Counted from the stretch's first letter, positions 33,442-42,971 are shown. The stretch: DNA of 64,000 nucleotides from DASSKA01 sp963839365 (GCA_963839365.1 CAWIUT010000001.1:1426001-1490000); one strand, 5' to 3'. Notes: generated by a model from the sequence alone, not told the origin. Program-made: numbers and translations.

Positions 33442-33752
33442 GACCGTTCCTTCCCGTTGGCCCTGACAGGCTAGGGTCTGGGGGGAGGTCCTGGCTCGCG
33501 ATATTCGGACAACCTCCCGACAAGATCCGGCCAGCGGAGAGATCCTGGGACAAAGCGCCGCAACGAGCCCGGACGGGACCCGATTAGCGACGCCGGCCGA
33601 AGGTGGGTAGGTTGTGAAAAACTGTGGCCGGTGTGCGACCGGTCACAGTCGCGACCCGGTCGACTGCGCACCACCCCCGCGCACCCGAACCGGGCCGTAA
33701 CTCCCCGGTCGGTGACGGCGAACCCGTGCACCGAGAAGAGATTGGAGTGCAG
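33442..33752. promoter_or_regulatory. Divergent control region between the EamA gene and the 2-oxoacid dehydrogenase operon
   Basis: No gene is seen in these 311 bases. Rightward, a possible promoter (TTAGCG at 33584, 18 nt, TAGGTT at 33608) is followed by an 11-bp inverted repeat with one mismatch, CTGTGGCCGGT (33622-33632) and ACCGGTCACAG (33638-33648), over the expected transcription start. That is where a repressor site would lie. Leftward, TAGCCT at 33473-33468 serves the EamA gene. Confidence 0.4.
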
Positions 33753-34931
33753 GTGAGCGAGAAAGACAAGCCGGAGTTCGGCCCCGGGAAGAGCGAGGTG
33801 TTCGGGCCCGCGCACGCCGACGGCGGGGCCGACCTGGTGCAGCTGCTGACGCCCGAGGGCGAGCGCGTCGAGCACCCGGAGTTCTCCTTCGACCCCGGCA
33901 AGGGCGTCGACGAGGCCGAGACGATCCGCGGCTTCTACCGCGACATGACCCTGACCCGGCGCATCGACGTCGAGGCGACCGCGCTGCAGCGGCACGGTGA
34001 GCTGGGCATCTGGGCGCAGCTGCTGGGCCAGGAGGCCGCGCAGGTCGGTTCCGGCCGGGCGCTGCGGCCGCAGGACTTCGTGTTCCCCACCTACCGCGAG
34101 CACGGCGTCGCCTGGTGCCGCGGCATCGACCCGCTGCGCCTGCTCGGCCTGTTCCGCGGCGTCGACCAGGGCGGCTGGGACCCCGCGGACGGCAACTTCG
34201 GCCTCTACACGATCGTGATCGGGGCGCAGACCCTGCACGCCACCGGCTACGCCATGGGGCTGCAGCGCGACGGGGTGGTCGGCACCGGCGACCCGGAGCG
34301 GGACGCCGCGGTGGTCGCCTACTTCGGTGACGGCGCCAGCAGCCAGGGGGACGTGAACGAGTCGTTCATCTTCGCCGCCTCCTACAACGCCCCGGTGGTG
34401 TTCTTCTGCCAGAACAACCAGTGGGCGATCTCAGAGCCGATCCAGCGGCAGTCCCGGATCCCGCTCTACCAGCGGGCGCTCGGCTTCGGGTTCCCCGGCG
34501 TCCGGGTGGACGGCAACGACGTGCTCGCCACCTACGCCGTCACCCAGGCCGCGCTGCAGCGCGCCCGGGAGGGGCAGGGCCCCACGTTCGTGGAGGCCTA
34601 CACCTACCGGATGGGGGCGCACACCACCACCGACGACCCGACCCGGTACCGGCTCAACGAGGATCTCGAGCACTGGAAGCTCAAGGACCCGATCGCCCGG
34701 GTCAAGGCGTACCTGACCCGCAACGGCCTCGCCGACGAGGACTTCTTCGCCGGTGTGGACGAGGAGGCCGAGCAGCTCGGCGAGCACCTGAGGGAGGGCT
34801 GCCGGGCGCTGCCGGAGTCCAGCCCGCTGTCCATCTTCGACCACGTGTACGCCGAGCAGACCCAGGAGCTCGCGGACCAGAAGGCGGGCTTCGCGGCCTA
34901 CCTCGACTCGTTCGAAGGAGCGCAGGCATGA
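33753..34931 (+). CDS. bkdA: 2-oxoacid dehydrogenase E1 component, alpha subunit (branched-chain type)
   Basis: This subunit binds thiamine diphosphate and decarboxylates the 2-oxoacid. The 392-residue product has the ThDP motif GDGASSQGDVNESFIFAAS ending at NNQWAIS, the phosphorylation-loop region YRMGAHTTTDDPTRYR and the N-terminal FYRDMTLTRRIDVEATALQR. GTG 33753 is chosen because GGAG lies 5 nt upstream; the open frame extends back to 33624 into non-homologous sequence. Sequence style and lack of a fused E1 favour branched-chain over pyruvate dehydrogenase, but the two are hard to separate by eye. Confidence 0.9.
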   Translation: MSEKDKPEFGPGKSEVFGPAHADGGADLVQLLTPEGERVEHPEFSFDPGKGVDEAETIRGFYRDMTLTRRIDVEATALQRHGELGIWAQLLGQEAAQVGSGRALRPQDFVFPTYREHGVAWCRGIDPLRLLGLFRGVDQGGWDPADGNFGLYTIVIGAQTLHATGYAMGLQRDGVVGTGDPERDAAVVAYFGDGASSQGDVNESFIFAASYNAPVVFFCQNNQWAISEPIQRQSRIPLYQRALGFGFPGVRVDGNDVLATYAVTQAALQRAREGQGPTFVEAYTYRMGAHTTTDDPTRYRLNEDLEHWKLKDPIARVKAYLTRNGLADEDFFAGVDEEAEQLGEHLREGCRALPESSPLSIFDHVYAEQTQELADQKAGFAAYLDSFEGAQA

Positions 34932-35929
34932 CCAAGACCACCCAGAGCCGGATCACCTTGGCCAAGGGCCTCAACGCGGGGCTGCGCAAGGCGATGGAGG
35001 ACGACCCGAAGGTCCTCGTCATGGGCGAGGACGTCGGCAAGCTCGGCGGCGTCTTCCGGATCACCGACGGACTGCAGAAGGACTTCGGTGAGGACCGGGT
35101 CATCGACACCCCGCTCGCCGAGTCCGGGATCATCGGTACGGCGGTGGGGCTGGCCATGCGCGGCTACCGGCCGGTGTGCGAGATCCAGTTCGACGGGTTC
35201 GTCTACCCGGCGTACGACCAGATCGTCAGCCAGGTGGCGAAGATCTGCTTCCGCAGCCAGGGCAAGGTGCCCATGCCGATCGTCATCCGGATCCCGTTCG
35301 GGGGCGGCATCGGCGCGGTCGAGCACCACAGCGAGAGCCCGGAGGCGCAGTTCGCGCACACCCCCGGCCTGAAGGTGGTCTCCTGCTCCAACCCGGTGGA
35401 CGGCTACTGGATGATCCAGCAGGCGATCGCCTGCGACGACCCGGTGGTGTTCTTGGAGCCGAAGCGGCAGTACCACGCCGACAAGCAGGAGCTCGACGAG
35501 TCGGCACGACTGGCCGACGTGCAGCCGCTGTTCACCTCCCGGGTGGTGCGCGAGGGCACCGACGTGACGCTGCTGGCCTACGGCCCGATGGTGAAGACCT
35601 GCATGCAGAGCGCCGAGGCAGCCGCCGGGGACGGGGTCAGCATCGAGGTGGTCGACCTGCGCACGCTGTCGCCGCTGGACATGGGCCCCGTCGTGGAGTC
35701 GGTGCGCAAGACCGGCCGCGCCGTGGTGGCGCACGAGGCGCACGTGAATCTGGGCATGGGGGCCGAGGTGGCCGCCCGGATCACCGAGCAGTGCTTCTAC
35801 TCGCTGGAGGCGCCGGTGCTGCGCGTCGGGGCGTTCGACACGCCGTACCCCCCCAGCCGGATCGAGGAGGACTACCTGCCCGACCTGGACCGGGTGCTCG
35901 ACGCCGTCGACCGGACCATGGCCTACTGA
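34928..35929 (+). CDS. bkdB: 2-oxoacid dehydrogenase E1 component, beta subunit
   Basis: The 333-residue partner of the alpha subunit. It carries LMGEDVG-type sequence (VLVMGEDVGKLGGVFRITDG), the DTPLAESGIIGTAVGLAMRG segment, EIQFDGFVYPAYDQIVSQVA, and GGGIGAVEHHSESPEA typical of E1 beta. The C-terminal domain holds VEVVDLRTLSPLD-type sequence and HEAHVNLGMGAEVAARI. ATG 34928 overlaps the alpha-subunit stop by 4 bp. Confidence 0.93.
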   Translation: MTKTTQSRITLAKGLNAGLRKAMEDDPKVLVMGEDVGKLGGVFRITDGLQKDFGEDRVIDTPLAESGIIGTAVGLAMRGYRPVCEIQFDGFVYPAYDQIVSQVAKICFRSQGKVPMPIVIRIPFGGGIGAVEHHSESPEAQFAHTPGLKVVSCSNPVDGYWMIQQAIACDDPVVFLEPKRQYHADKQELDESARLADVQPLFTSRVVREGTDVTLLAYGPMVKTCMQSAEAAAGDGVSIEVVDLRTLSPLDMGPVVESVRKTGRAVVAHEAHVNLGMGAEVAARITEQCFYSLEAPVLRVGAFDTPYPPSRIEEDYLPDLDRVLDAVDRTMAY

Positions 35930-35947
35930 CCCCCGAAAGGCGCACGG

Positions 35948-37429
35948 ATGAACGAGTACAAGCTGCCCGACGTCGGTGAAGGCCTCACCGAGGCCGAGAT
36001 CGTCACCTGGAAGGTGAAGGTCGGCGACACCATCAAGGTCAACGACGTCGTGGCCGAGATCGAGACCGCCAAGTCGCTGGTGGAGCTGCCCTCGCCGTAC
36101 GCCGGCACCGTCACCGATCTGCTCGTCCCCGAGGGCGAGACGGTGGCGGTCGGCACCCCGATCATCCGGATCGGGGACGGCTCGGAGGCGGCCGCCCCGG
36201 CGGGCACGGGGCCGGCGCCGGTGGCCCAGGAGCCGGGCATGACCGGCAGCCCCGCTCCGAAGGCGGAGGAGGAGCACAAGACCCTGGTCGGCTACGGTCC
36301 ACGGGAGACCCAGGCCAGCCGCCGGCCCCGGCGCGGTGCCGCCACCCCCGCCTCACGGGCCGGCGCGGGCGCCCAGGAGCAGGTGCAGGGCGCGTTCACC
36401 CCCGGCGTCACGGAGACCGCCCAGGCGGCCGAGGCCGCGGAGGCACCTGTGGCCGACGAGCCGGCGGTGCCGGCCGGGTCCACTGCCGGGTCCACTGCCG
36501 GGTCGACTGCTGGGTCCACTGGTCCGGGCGACGCCGGCAACGTGCGGGTGCTGGCCAAGCCACCGGTGCGCAAGCTCGCCAAGGACCTCGGCATCGACCT
36601 GCGCTCGGTCACGCCGACCGGGCCGAACGGGACCGTGACACGGGAGGACGTTCACGCTGCCGGCGCCGGCTCCGGCTCCGGGGCGCCCGCGGTCGAGCCT
36701 GTCGGGACCACGCCCCGCCTTGCGGCGGGTGAGCGGGAGACCCGAGAGCCGATCAAGGGCGTGCGCAAGATGATGGCCCAGGCGATGGTGGACTCGGCGT
36801 ACTCCGCGCCGCACGTCACCGAGTGGGTCACCGTCGACGTCACCAAGACCATGCGGTACGTCGAACGGCTGAAGGCCGACCGGGCGTTCGCGGGGGTGAA
36901 GGTCTCGCCGCTGCTGGTGGTGGCGCGCGCCGCATGCCTGGCGATGCGACGTACCCCTGAGGTCAACGCGACCTGGGACGACGCCGCGCAGGAGGTCGTC
37001 TACAAGCACTACGTGAACCTCGGGATCGCGGCGGCCACCCCGCGCGGGCTGGTGGTGCCGAACATCAAGGACGCCGACTCGATGGGCATGGTGGAGCTGG
37101 CCGAGGCGATCGGTGAGCTGACCCGGACCGCCCGCGACGGCAGGACCCAGCCGGCGGAGATGAGCGGCGGCACGTTCACGATCACCAACGTGGGCGTGTT
37201 CGGGGTCGACTCCGGCACCCCGATCATCAACCCGGGCGAGTCCGCGATCTTGTGCTTCGGCGCGGTGCGCAAGCAGCCCTGGGTGCACAAGGGCAAGATC
37301 AAGGTCCGGGACGTGACCACGCTGGCGCTCTCGTTCGACCACCGGTTGGTCGACGGGGAGAAGGGCTCCCGGTTCCTCGCCGACGTCGCCGCGGTCATGG
37401 AGGACCCCGCGAACGCCCTCCGGTTCTGA
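35948..37429 (+). CDS. bkdC: 2-oxoacid dehydrogenase E2 component (dihydrolipoyl acyltransferase)
   Basis: E2 carries the acyl group on lipoate and passes it to CoA. Domains in order: one lipoyl domain (1-75, lipoyl Lys in EIETAKSLVELPSP), a long Pro/Ala/Gly linker with GSTA repeats, a peripheral-subunit-binding domain (about 195-235, PPVRKLAKDLGIDLRSVTPT), and the catalytic domain (about 265-493) ending with the active-site SFDHRLVDGEKGSRFL. GAAAGGCGC precedes the ATG. E3 (lipoamide dehydrogenase) is not in the window. Confidence 0.94.
   Translation: MNEYKLPDVGEGLTEAEIVTWKVKVGDTIKVNDVVAEIETAKSLVELPSPYAGTVTDLLVPEGETVAVGTPIIRIGDGSEAAAPAGTGPAPVAQEPGMTGSPAPKAEEEHKTLVGYGPRETQASRRPRRGAATPASRAGAGAQEQVQGAFTPGVTETAQAAEAAEAPVADEPAVPAGSTAGSTAGSTAGSTGPGDAGNVRVLAKPPVRKLAKDLGIDLRSVTPTGPNGTVTREDVHAAGAGSGSGAPAVEPVGTTPRLAAGERETREPIKGVRKMMAQAMVDSAYSAPHVTEWVTVDVTKTMRYVERLKADRAFAGVKVSPLLVVARAACLAMRRTPEVNATWDDAAQEVVYKHYVNLGIAAATPRGLVVPNIKDADSMGMVELAEAIGELTRTARDGRTQPAEMSGGTFTITNVGVFGVDSGTPIINPGESAILCFGAVRKQPWVHKGKIKVRDVTTLALSFDHRLVDGEKGSRFLADVAAVMEDPANALRF
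36476..36521 (+). repeat. Tandem 12-bp units in the E2 linker
   Basis: GGGTCCACTGCC is repeated about four times with single-base changes, encoding Gly-Ser-Thr-Ala units in the flexible linker between the lipoyl and subunit-binding domains. Copy change would vary linker length in frame. Confidence 0.8.
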
Positions 37430-37504
37430 CCCTCTTCGTCCGCTGGGCGACAATGGTCGGGTGACCTCCGCTCCGTGGCCTTCGGGTGCGCTGCGGAGGC
37501 TGCC

Positions 37505-38803
37505 ATGAGCACGTCGTACGCCCTCGGCGGTCGCCGCGCCTGGGTGGTGTGGGCGACCGCCGTGGCGGTGTACTTCTTCGCGCTGTTCAACCGGTCGTCC
37601 CTCGGCGTGGCGGGCATCCTCGCCGCCCACCGGTTCGACATCTCCGCCTCGCAGCTGTCGACGTTCACGGTGCTGCAGCTGCTGGTGTACGCCGCGATGC
37701 AGATCCCGGTCGGCGTGCTGATCGACCGGTTCGGTCCCAAGCGGTTGCTGATGACCGGCGCGTGGTTGATGACCGCCGCCCAGTTCGCGTTCGCGTTCAC
37801 CGGCAGCTTCGCCGGCGCGCTGGCCGCCCGGGTCTTCCTGGGCATGGGTGACGCCATGGTGTTCATCAGCGTGCTGCGGGTGGTCGCGTACTGGTTCCCG
37901 CCGATGCGCAACCCGGTGCTCAGCCAGGTCAGCGGTCTGATCGGTCAGCTCGGGGCGCTCGCGGCCGCCATCCCGCTGGCCCGGTCCTTGTCCCGCTTCG
38001 GCTGGATGCCGACGTTCGCGGTGGCCGCGTCGGTGGGCATCCTGCTCGGGGTGCTGGTCGTCGTACTGGTCCGCGACGCCCCGCCGTCGATGCCGGTCAC
38101 CCACGAGGCGAGGCCGCCGAGCGTGGTGCTCGCCGACCTCAAGCGGGCCTGGCGCGACCCCGGCACCCGGCTCGGACTGTGGTCGCACTTCACCACGCAG
38201 TTCTCCGCGAACGTGATGGCGCTGCTGTGGGGCTACCCGTTCTTCGTGAACGGCGAGCACACCGGCCAGGCGGTCGCCGGCACGCTGCTGTCAGTTCTCG
38301 TGGTGACCACGATGATCGGTGGCCCCGTGATCGGCGGCTACATCGCGCGCCATCCCTGGCACCGCTCGACGATCGTGCTGAGCATCGTGCTCGGCATCGC
38401 GACGCTGTGGACGGTGGTGCTGCTCTGGCCGGGCGATGCACCGCTGTGGCTGCTCGTGCTCCTGACCGTCGTCACCGGGCTCGGCGGCCCCGGCTCGCTG
38501 ATCGGCTTCGACGTGGCCCGCACGTTCGCGCCCCCGGCCCGGCTGGGATCGGCCACCGGCATCGTCAACGTGGGCGGCTTCGTCGCGTCGTTGAGCGTGA
38601 TCCTGGGCATCGGCCTCGTCCTCGACGCGGCCACCCCCGGCGGGGGGAACAGCTACACGCCGCACGCCTACCGGTTGGCCATGTGCGTGCAGTACGCCGC
38701 GTGGGTCCTCGGGGCGACCCAGGTGTTCCGCTACCGCAAACGGGCCAGGGCGCACCTGGAGGTCAGCCAGCCCGACACCTACCGCTCCATGCGGGGCTTC
38801 TGA
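37505..38803 (+). CDS. MFS transporter
   Basis: A 432-residue carrier with twelve predicted membrane helices. The MFS signature between helices 2 and 3 is seen as GVLIDRFGPKRLLMTGAWLM, and FLGMGDAMVFISVLRVVAYW lies in the region of helices 4-5. The substrate is unknown. ATG 37505 has GGAGG 6 nt upstream. A 15-codon frame starting at GTG 37461 ends across this ATG (ATGA), behind a GACAAT -10-like element, and may act as a leader peptide. The gene converges on the carboxyltransferase gene. Confidence 0.9.
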   Translation: MSTSYALGGRRAWVVWATAVAVYFFALFNRSSLGVAGILAAHRFDISASQLSTFTVLQLLVYAAMQIPVGVLIDRFGPKRLLMTGAWLMTAAQFAFAFTGSFAGALAARVFLGMGDAMVFISVLRVVAYWFPPMRNPVLSQVSGLIGQLGALAAAIPLARSLSRFGWMPTFAVAASVGILLGVLVVVLVRDAPPSMPVTHEARPPSVVLADLKRAWRDPGTRLGLWSHFTTQFSANVMALLWGYPFFVNGEHTGQAVAGTLLSVLVVTTMIGGPVIGGYIARHPWHRSTIVLSIVLGIATLWTVVLLWPGDAPLWLLVLLTVVTGLGGPGSLIGFDVARTFAPPARLGSATGIVNVGGFVASLSVILGIGLVLDAATPGGGNSYTPHAYRLAMCVQYAAWVLGATQVFRYRKRARAHLEVSQPDTYRSMRGF

Positions 38804-38857
38804 GCCTGCTGGCATCCGTTCGCCGCCCCGGGACCGGCCGGCCCTGAGCGTCGCCGG

Positions 38858-40345
38858 TCAGCCGGGGAGGTGGGAGTAGCGCAGGGCCCGCGCGGCGAGC
38901 AGCTCCGTGCTGTCCCGGCGGAGCAGGTCGGCGAGCTCGTAGCGGAGCACCGCCCCGAGCCGGACGCAGAACTCCTCCGGCTCGTCGGCGGCATCGGGCT
39001 GCTCGGCGACGATCCGGTCCACGATGCCGGCTTCCCGCAGGTCGAGGGAGCGGACCCGCTGGCTGCGCGCCATCTCCGCGGCGTGCTCGACGTCGTGGTG
39101 CACGATCGCGCTGGCCCCTTCCGGCGGAAGCGGCGCCAGCCAGGCGTGCTGGGCGGCGACCACCCGGTCGGCCGGCAGCAGGGCGAGCGCGCCGCCACCG
39201 GTGCCCTCGCCGAGAAGCAGGGTCAGCGTGGGTGCAGGCAGGGTCACCAGGTCGGCCAGGCAGCGGGCGATCTCGCCGGCCATGCCGCCCTCCTCGGCCT
39301 CAACCGAGAGCGCCGCCCCCGGCGTGTCGATCACCGTCAGCAGCGGCAGGCGCAGCTCGGCGGCCAGCCGCATCCCGCGGCGGGCCTCCCGCAGCGCCCC
39401 CGGTCCGAGCGGGTGGGCGTCGGTCTGTCCTCGCCGGTCCTGTCCGAGGAACACGCACGGCGACTCCCCGAACCGGGCCAGTGCGATCAGCAGTCCGGGG
39501 TCGGCCTCCCCCTCACCCGTCCCGTTCAGCGGGAGTACGTCGGACGCGGCGTACCGCAGCAGTCGCCGGACGCCGGGCCGTTCCGGGCGCCGGGAGCGGG
39601 TGACCGAGTCCCAGGTGTCCACGTCCGGCACCGGCAGGCCGACGGGGTCGGGCACGTCGGTGATGACGCGCGGCGCGGCCAGCACCGCGAGCGCCCGGTC
39701 GAGAACCTCGGCGATCTCCTCGGGAGGGACCACGGCGTCGATGATCCCGCGTGCGTAGAGGTTCTCCGCGGTCTGCACCCCGGTCGGGAAGGGGGTGCCG
39801 TAGAGCGCCTCGTAGACCCGGGGCCCGAGGAAACCGAGCAGCGCCTGCGGCTCGGCCACCGTGACGTGGCCCAGCGACCCCCAGGAGGCCATCACCCCGC
39901 CGGTGGTGGGGTGGCGGAGATAGACGAGGTACGGCAGTCCCGCGGTCTTGTGCGCCGCGATCGCTGCGGAGATGTTGATCATCTGCACGAAGGCCGGGGT
40001 GCCCTCCTGCATCCGGGTGCCCCCGGAGACCGGCGCCGCGAGCAGCGGCAGCCGCTCGGCGGTGGCCCGCCGGATCGCCGCGGTCAGCCGCGCGCCGGCC
40101 GTCCGGCCGATCGACCCGGCCAGGAAGCCGAACTCGCAGGCCACCACGGCCACCCGGCGCCCGCGCATCAGCCCCTCGCCGGTGAGCACCGACTCGTCGA
40201 GCCCGGTCTTGTCCCGGGCGGCGGCCAGCTGAGCGGCGTACTGCTCGCTGACGGGGCCCTGCTCGACCGGCACGTCCCAGGACCGGAACGACCCGGCGTC
40301 GAGCACCAGGTCGGTCAGCTCGGCGGCGCTGAGGTGCTTGCCCAT
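38858..40345 (-). CDS. Acyl-CoA carboxylase carboxyltransferase, AccD3-like (fused beta and alpha halves)
   Basis: A 495-residue carboxyltransferase with two crotonase-fold halves. The first (about 55-230) has LPLLAAPVSGGTRMQEGTPA and TTGGVMASWGSLGHVTVAEP, as in AccD; the second (about 270-490) has LLTVIDTPGAALSVEAEEGG and LLLGEGTGGGALALLPADRV, as in AccA. Length and layout resemble mycobacterial AccD3. No zinc-finger Cys set is seen at the N-terminus. No biotin carrier or carboxylase gene is adjacent. Its ATG overlaps the stop of the CoA-transferase gene. Confidence 0.88.
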   Translation of the reverse strand: MGKHLSAAELTDLVLDAGSFRSWDVPVEQGPVSEQYAAQLAAARDKTGLDESVLTGEGLMRGRRVAVVACEFGFLAGSIGRTAGARLTAAIRRATAERLPLLAAPVSGGTRMQEGTPAFVQMINISAAIAAHKTAGLPYLVYLRHPTTGGVMASWGSLGHVTVAEPQALLGFLGPRVYEALYGTPFPTGVQTAENLYARGIIDAVVPPEEIAEVLDRALAVLAAPRVITDVPDPVGLPVPDVDTWDSVTRSRRPERPGVRRLLRYAASDVLPLNGTGEGEADPGLLIALARFGESPCVFLGQDRRGQTDAHPLGPGALREARRGMRLAAELRLPLLTVIDTPGAALSVEAEEGGMAGEIARCLADLVTLPAPTLTLLLGEGTGGGALALLPADRVVAAQHAWLAPLPPEGASAIVHHDVEHAAEMARSQRVRSLDLREAGIVDRIVAEQPDAADEPEEFCVRLGAVLRYELADLLRRDSTELLAARALRYSHLPG

Positions 40346-41505
40346 CAGGGCTCCGCGAGCCAGTCCCGCACCGACTCGTCGTGCTCACCGAGCCGTGGCG
40401 GCGGCAGGTGCTGCTCCCGGCCGCCGGCGTAGGGGTTGTCGTCGAAGCGCAGCGGCGGGCCGGGCAGCTGGACCGGGCCGACGCTGGGGTGCTCGACGTC
40501 GATGAGCAGTCCCTGCGAGCGGGTCTGGTCCCAGGCGTACACGTCGTCGAGCGTGCGCACCTTGCCCGCGGGGATACCGAGTCCGGCGAGCCGGGCCAGC
40601 CAGTGCTCGGCCGTGTCGGCGGCCAGCGCCTTCTCCATCAGCTCGGTGAGCTCCTCGCGGAGCACCACCCGGTCCCGGTTGCCCGTGAACCGGGAGTCGT
40701 CGATGCCGAGCAGCCCGGACAGCTTGCGCCACAGCCCGTCGCTGCCACAGGCGATCTGGATCGGGGCGTCGGCGGTGTGGAACAGCCCGTACGGCGCGAT
40801 GGCGGAGTGGTGGTTGCCGGCCGCGCGGGGCACCTCGTGGGCCACGGTCCACCGGGTGCCCTGGTAGGCGTGCACGCCCACCACGGAGGCCAGCAGGCTG
40901 GTGCGCACCACCCGCCCGCGGCCGGTGGCCTGCCGCTCGTGCAGCGCGGCGAGCACCCCGAACGCGCCGTACATCCCGGCCAGCAGGTCCCCGATCGGCA
41001 CCCCGACCTTGGTCGGCTCCTCCGGCGAGGGCCCGGTCAGCGACATCAGCCCCGCCTCGCCCTGGGCGATCTGGTCGTAGCCGGCGCGGCCGCCCTCCGG
41101 CCCGTCGTGACCGAAGCCGGTGATCGACATGACCACGAGCCGCGGGTTGATCTGGTGCAGCCGCTCGACGCTGAACCCGAGCCGGTCCAGCACCCCCGTC
41201 CGGAAGTTCTCCATCAGCACGTCGGCCCGCTCGACGAGCTCGGTGAGCAGCTGCTTGCCGTCCGCGGACTTCAGGTCGATGGTGACCGACTCCTTGTTCC
41301 GGTTGCAGGACATGAAGTAGGTCGACTCGGGCGCCTCCTCCGGGCCCACGAAGGGCGGCCCCCAGCCCCGTGAGTCGTCCCCGCTGCCAGGAGTCTCCAC
41401 CTTGATCACCCGGGCCCCGAGGTCGCCGAACATCATCGCCGCGTGCGGGCCGGCCAGCGCCCGGGTCAGGTCGAGGACGAGCAGGTCGGACAACAGGTTG
41501 GTCAT
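40345..41505 (-). CDS. CaiB/BaiF-family CoA transferase (family III)
   Basis: This family moves CoA between carboxylic acids. The 386-residue product has the start LLVLDLTRALAGPHAAMMFG, DLGARVIKVETPGSGDDSRG, YFMSCNRNKESVTIDLKSAD, and the catalytic Asp at residue 144 in GYDQIAQGEAGLMSLTG. A GGAAAGG ribosome site precedes ATG 41505. The substrate is not readable from the sequence; formyl-CoA, succinyl-CoA and acyl-carnitine type transferases look alike. It is translationally coupled to the AccD3-like gene. Confidence 0.92.
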   Translation of the reverse strand: MTNLLSDLLVLDLTRALAGPHAAMMFGDLGARVIKVETPGSGDDSRGWGPPFVGPEEAPESTYFMSCNRNKESVTIDLKSADGKQLLTELVERADVLMENFRTGVLDRLGFSVERLHQINPRLVVMSITGFGHDGPEGGRAGYDQIAQGEAGLMSLTGPSPEEPTKVGVPIGDLLAGMYGAFGVLAALHERQATGRGRVVRTSLLASVVGVHAYQGTRWTVAHEVPRAAGNHHSAIAPYGLFHTADAPIQIACGSDGLWRKLSGLLGIDDSRFTGNRDRVVLREELTELMEKALAADTAEHWLARLAGLGIPAGKVRTLDDVYAWDQTRSQGLLIDVEHPSVGPVQLPGPPLRFDDNPYAGGREQHLPPPRLGEHDESVRDWLAEP

Positions 41506-41531
41506 GGTTGCCTTTCCGGGTGCCCGCCGGG

Positions 41532-42971
41532 TCAGGCGGGGGAGTGCTTGGACATCAGCCAGTGGCGGAAGAACCGGCCCAGGTGCCGTCCGGTCCGGTG
41601 CTCCCACCACGCCTCGAACGAGGCGCGGCTCTGGTTGGTGTTCCGGTGCCGCTGCGGCCAGGCCCGCACCAGACGGTCGAACGTCTGGTTCCCGATCCGG
41701 AGCCGGAGCCGGTCGTACATCAGCGCCGGGCAGTAGTAGACGTTGATCTCGGCGAACTCGTTGCGGTGGTAGCGGGCGGGCGGACCGTACAGGTCGCGCC
41801 AGAACTGGTCGTTGCGCTTCCACTGCCGCTGCCAGTGCTTCCAGGTGCCGTGGCCGTGGGAGACCTCGAAGCGGGCCTGCATGTACATCGCCATGCCCTC
41901 GTTCATCCACACGTCGCGCCAGTCCTTGGGCGTCACCGTGTCGCCGTACCAGGCGTGGGTGAGCTCGTGGGCGACGGTGGTGCGCACGTTCCACTTGCCG
42001 AACCGGAAGTTGTTGCGGCCCAGCGTGATCATCGTCTGCGTCTCCATCGCGGAGTCCGCCGGCACGACCACCACGCCGACCTGGCCGAAGGGGTAGCGGC
42101 CGAGCCGCTTCTCCAGCCAGCGCAGGGTGGCGGGGGTACGGCGCAGCGGGCGCACCAGGCTGGGCTTGTCGCGGGGCACCCAGTAGCTCATCGGGATCCC
42201 GTGCGGCCCGGTCTGGCGGAAGTGCCGGTAGGGGCCGATCGCGACCGTGCTCAGGTAGGACGCCATCGGGTCGCTGCTGTGGAACCGGGTGATGGTGCGA
42301 CCGTGCACGGTGCGGCGCGACGTCATCCGTCCGTTGGTGATCCCGACCCACCTGGCCGGCACGTCGAGGCGTACGTCGTACAGCGCCTTGTCCGACGGCT
42401 GGTCGTTGCACGGGTACCAGGTGAACGCACCGAACGGCTCCTGCATGCTCCACACCTGACCGGACTTGGTGGTGTGCCAGCCGATGTCGTGCATGTCGGT
42501 GCGGGTGGTGGGGGCGCGCACCGGCGCCGGCGTGCCGGCGTAGTCGATGCGCACCCGGTAGCGGTGGTTCGCCCGGACCGGCCGACGGATGTCCAGCGTC
42601 CTGCCCTGGTGGGTGCTGTGCACCCGGCGGCCGTCGACGGCGACGCTGTGCACGGAGAGGCTGCGGCCGAGCTCGAGGTGGAAGTCCGGCGCCTTCTGGG
42701 TGGCGCGCAAGGTGATGGTGGCCACGCCGTGCAGCCGCCGCTGCTGGGCGAACCAGGTCAGGTTCAGCCCGTAGTGCAGCGTGTCCACGTCGGGTGCGAT
42801 CCGCGCGGGGTAGTAGCTGCTCTCCGCCGGGTGCGAACGGCCGGCGCTCCAGCGCAGGGGGTGGTCGCCGCTCGCCGCGGCGGAGGATGCCCCGGCGGTC
42901 GCCAGGGTGGGCACGATCGTGGCCAGGGCGACCAGCCCGGTGGCCAGGAGGCGTGGCTTGGTGCGAGTCAC
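41532..42971 (-). CDS. Secreted M1-family zinc metallopeptidase (aminopeptidase)
   Basis: The 479-residue protein has a signal peptide (1-31, ending SSAAAS), the M1 N-terminal beta domain, and the catalytic zinc site HELTH at 335-339 with the third ligand Glu in DVWMNEGMAMYMQA. The M1 substrate motif appears as MQEPFGAFTWYPCNDQPSDK earlier in the chain. It lacks the C-terminal domains of PepN, which is usual for short actinobacterial secreted M1 enzymes. It lies 24 bp after paaK and 26 bp before the CoA transferase, so it may be co-transcribed although the roles look unrelated. Confidence 0.9.
   Translation of the reverse strand: MTRTKPRLLATGLVALATIVPTLATAGASSAAASGDHPLRWSAGRSHPAESSYYPARIAPDVDTLHYGLNLTWFAQQRRLHGVATITLRATQKAPDFHLELGRSLSVHSVAVDGRRVHSTHQGRTLDIRRPVRANHRYRVRIDYAGTPAPVRAPTTRTDMHDIGWHTTKSGQVWSMQEPFGAFTWYPCNDQPSDKALYDVRLDVPARWVGITNGRMTSRRTVHGRTITRFHSSDPMASYLSTVAIGPYRHFRQTGPHGIPMSYWVPRDKPSLVRPLRRTPATLRWLEKRLGRYPFGQVGVVVVPADSAMETQTMITLGRNNFRFGKWNVRTTVAHELTHAWYGDTVTPKDWRDVWMNEGMAMYMQARFEVSHGHGTWKHWQRQWKRNDQFWRDLYGPPARYHRNEFAEINVYYCPALMYDRLRLRIGNQTFDRLVRAWPQRHRNTNQSRASFEAWWEHRTGRHLGRFFRHWLMSKHSPA

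Noticed and set aside
42245..42270. CTCAGGTAGG inside the peptidase gene
   Set aside because: The element at the right spacing is GTCGCT, it lies inside a gene on the opposite strand, and no flagellar gene follows.
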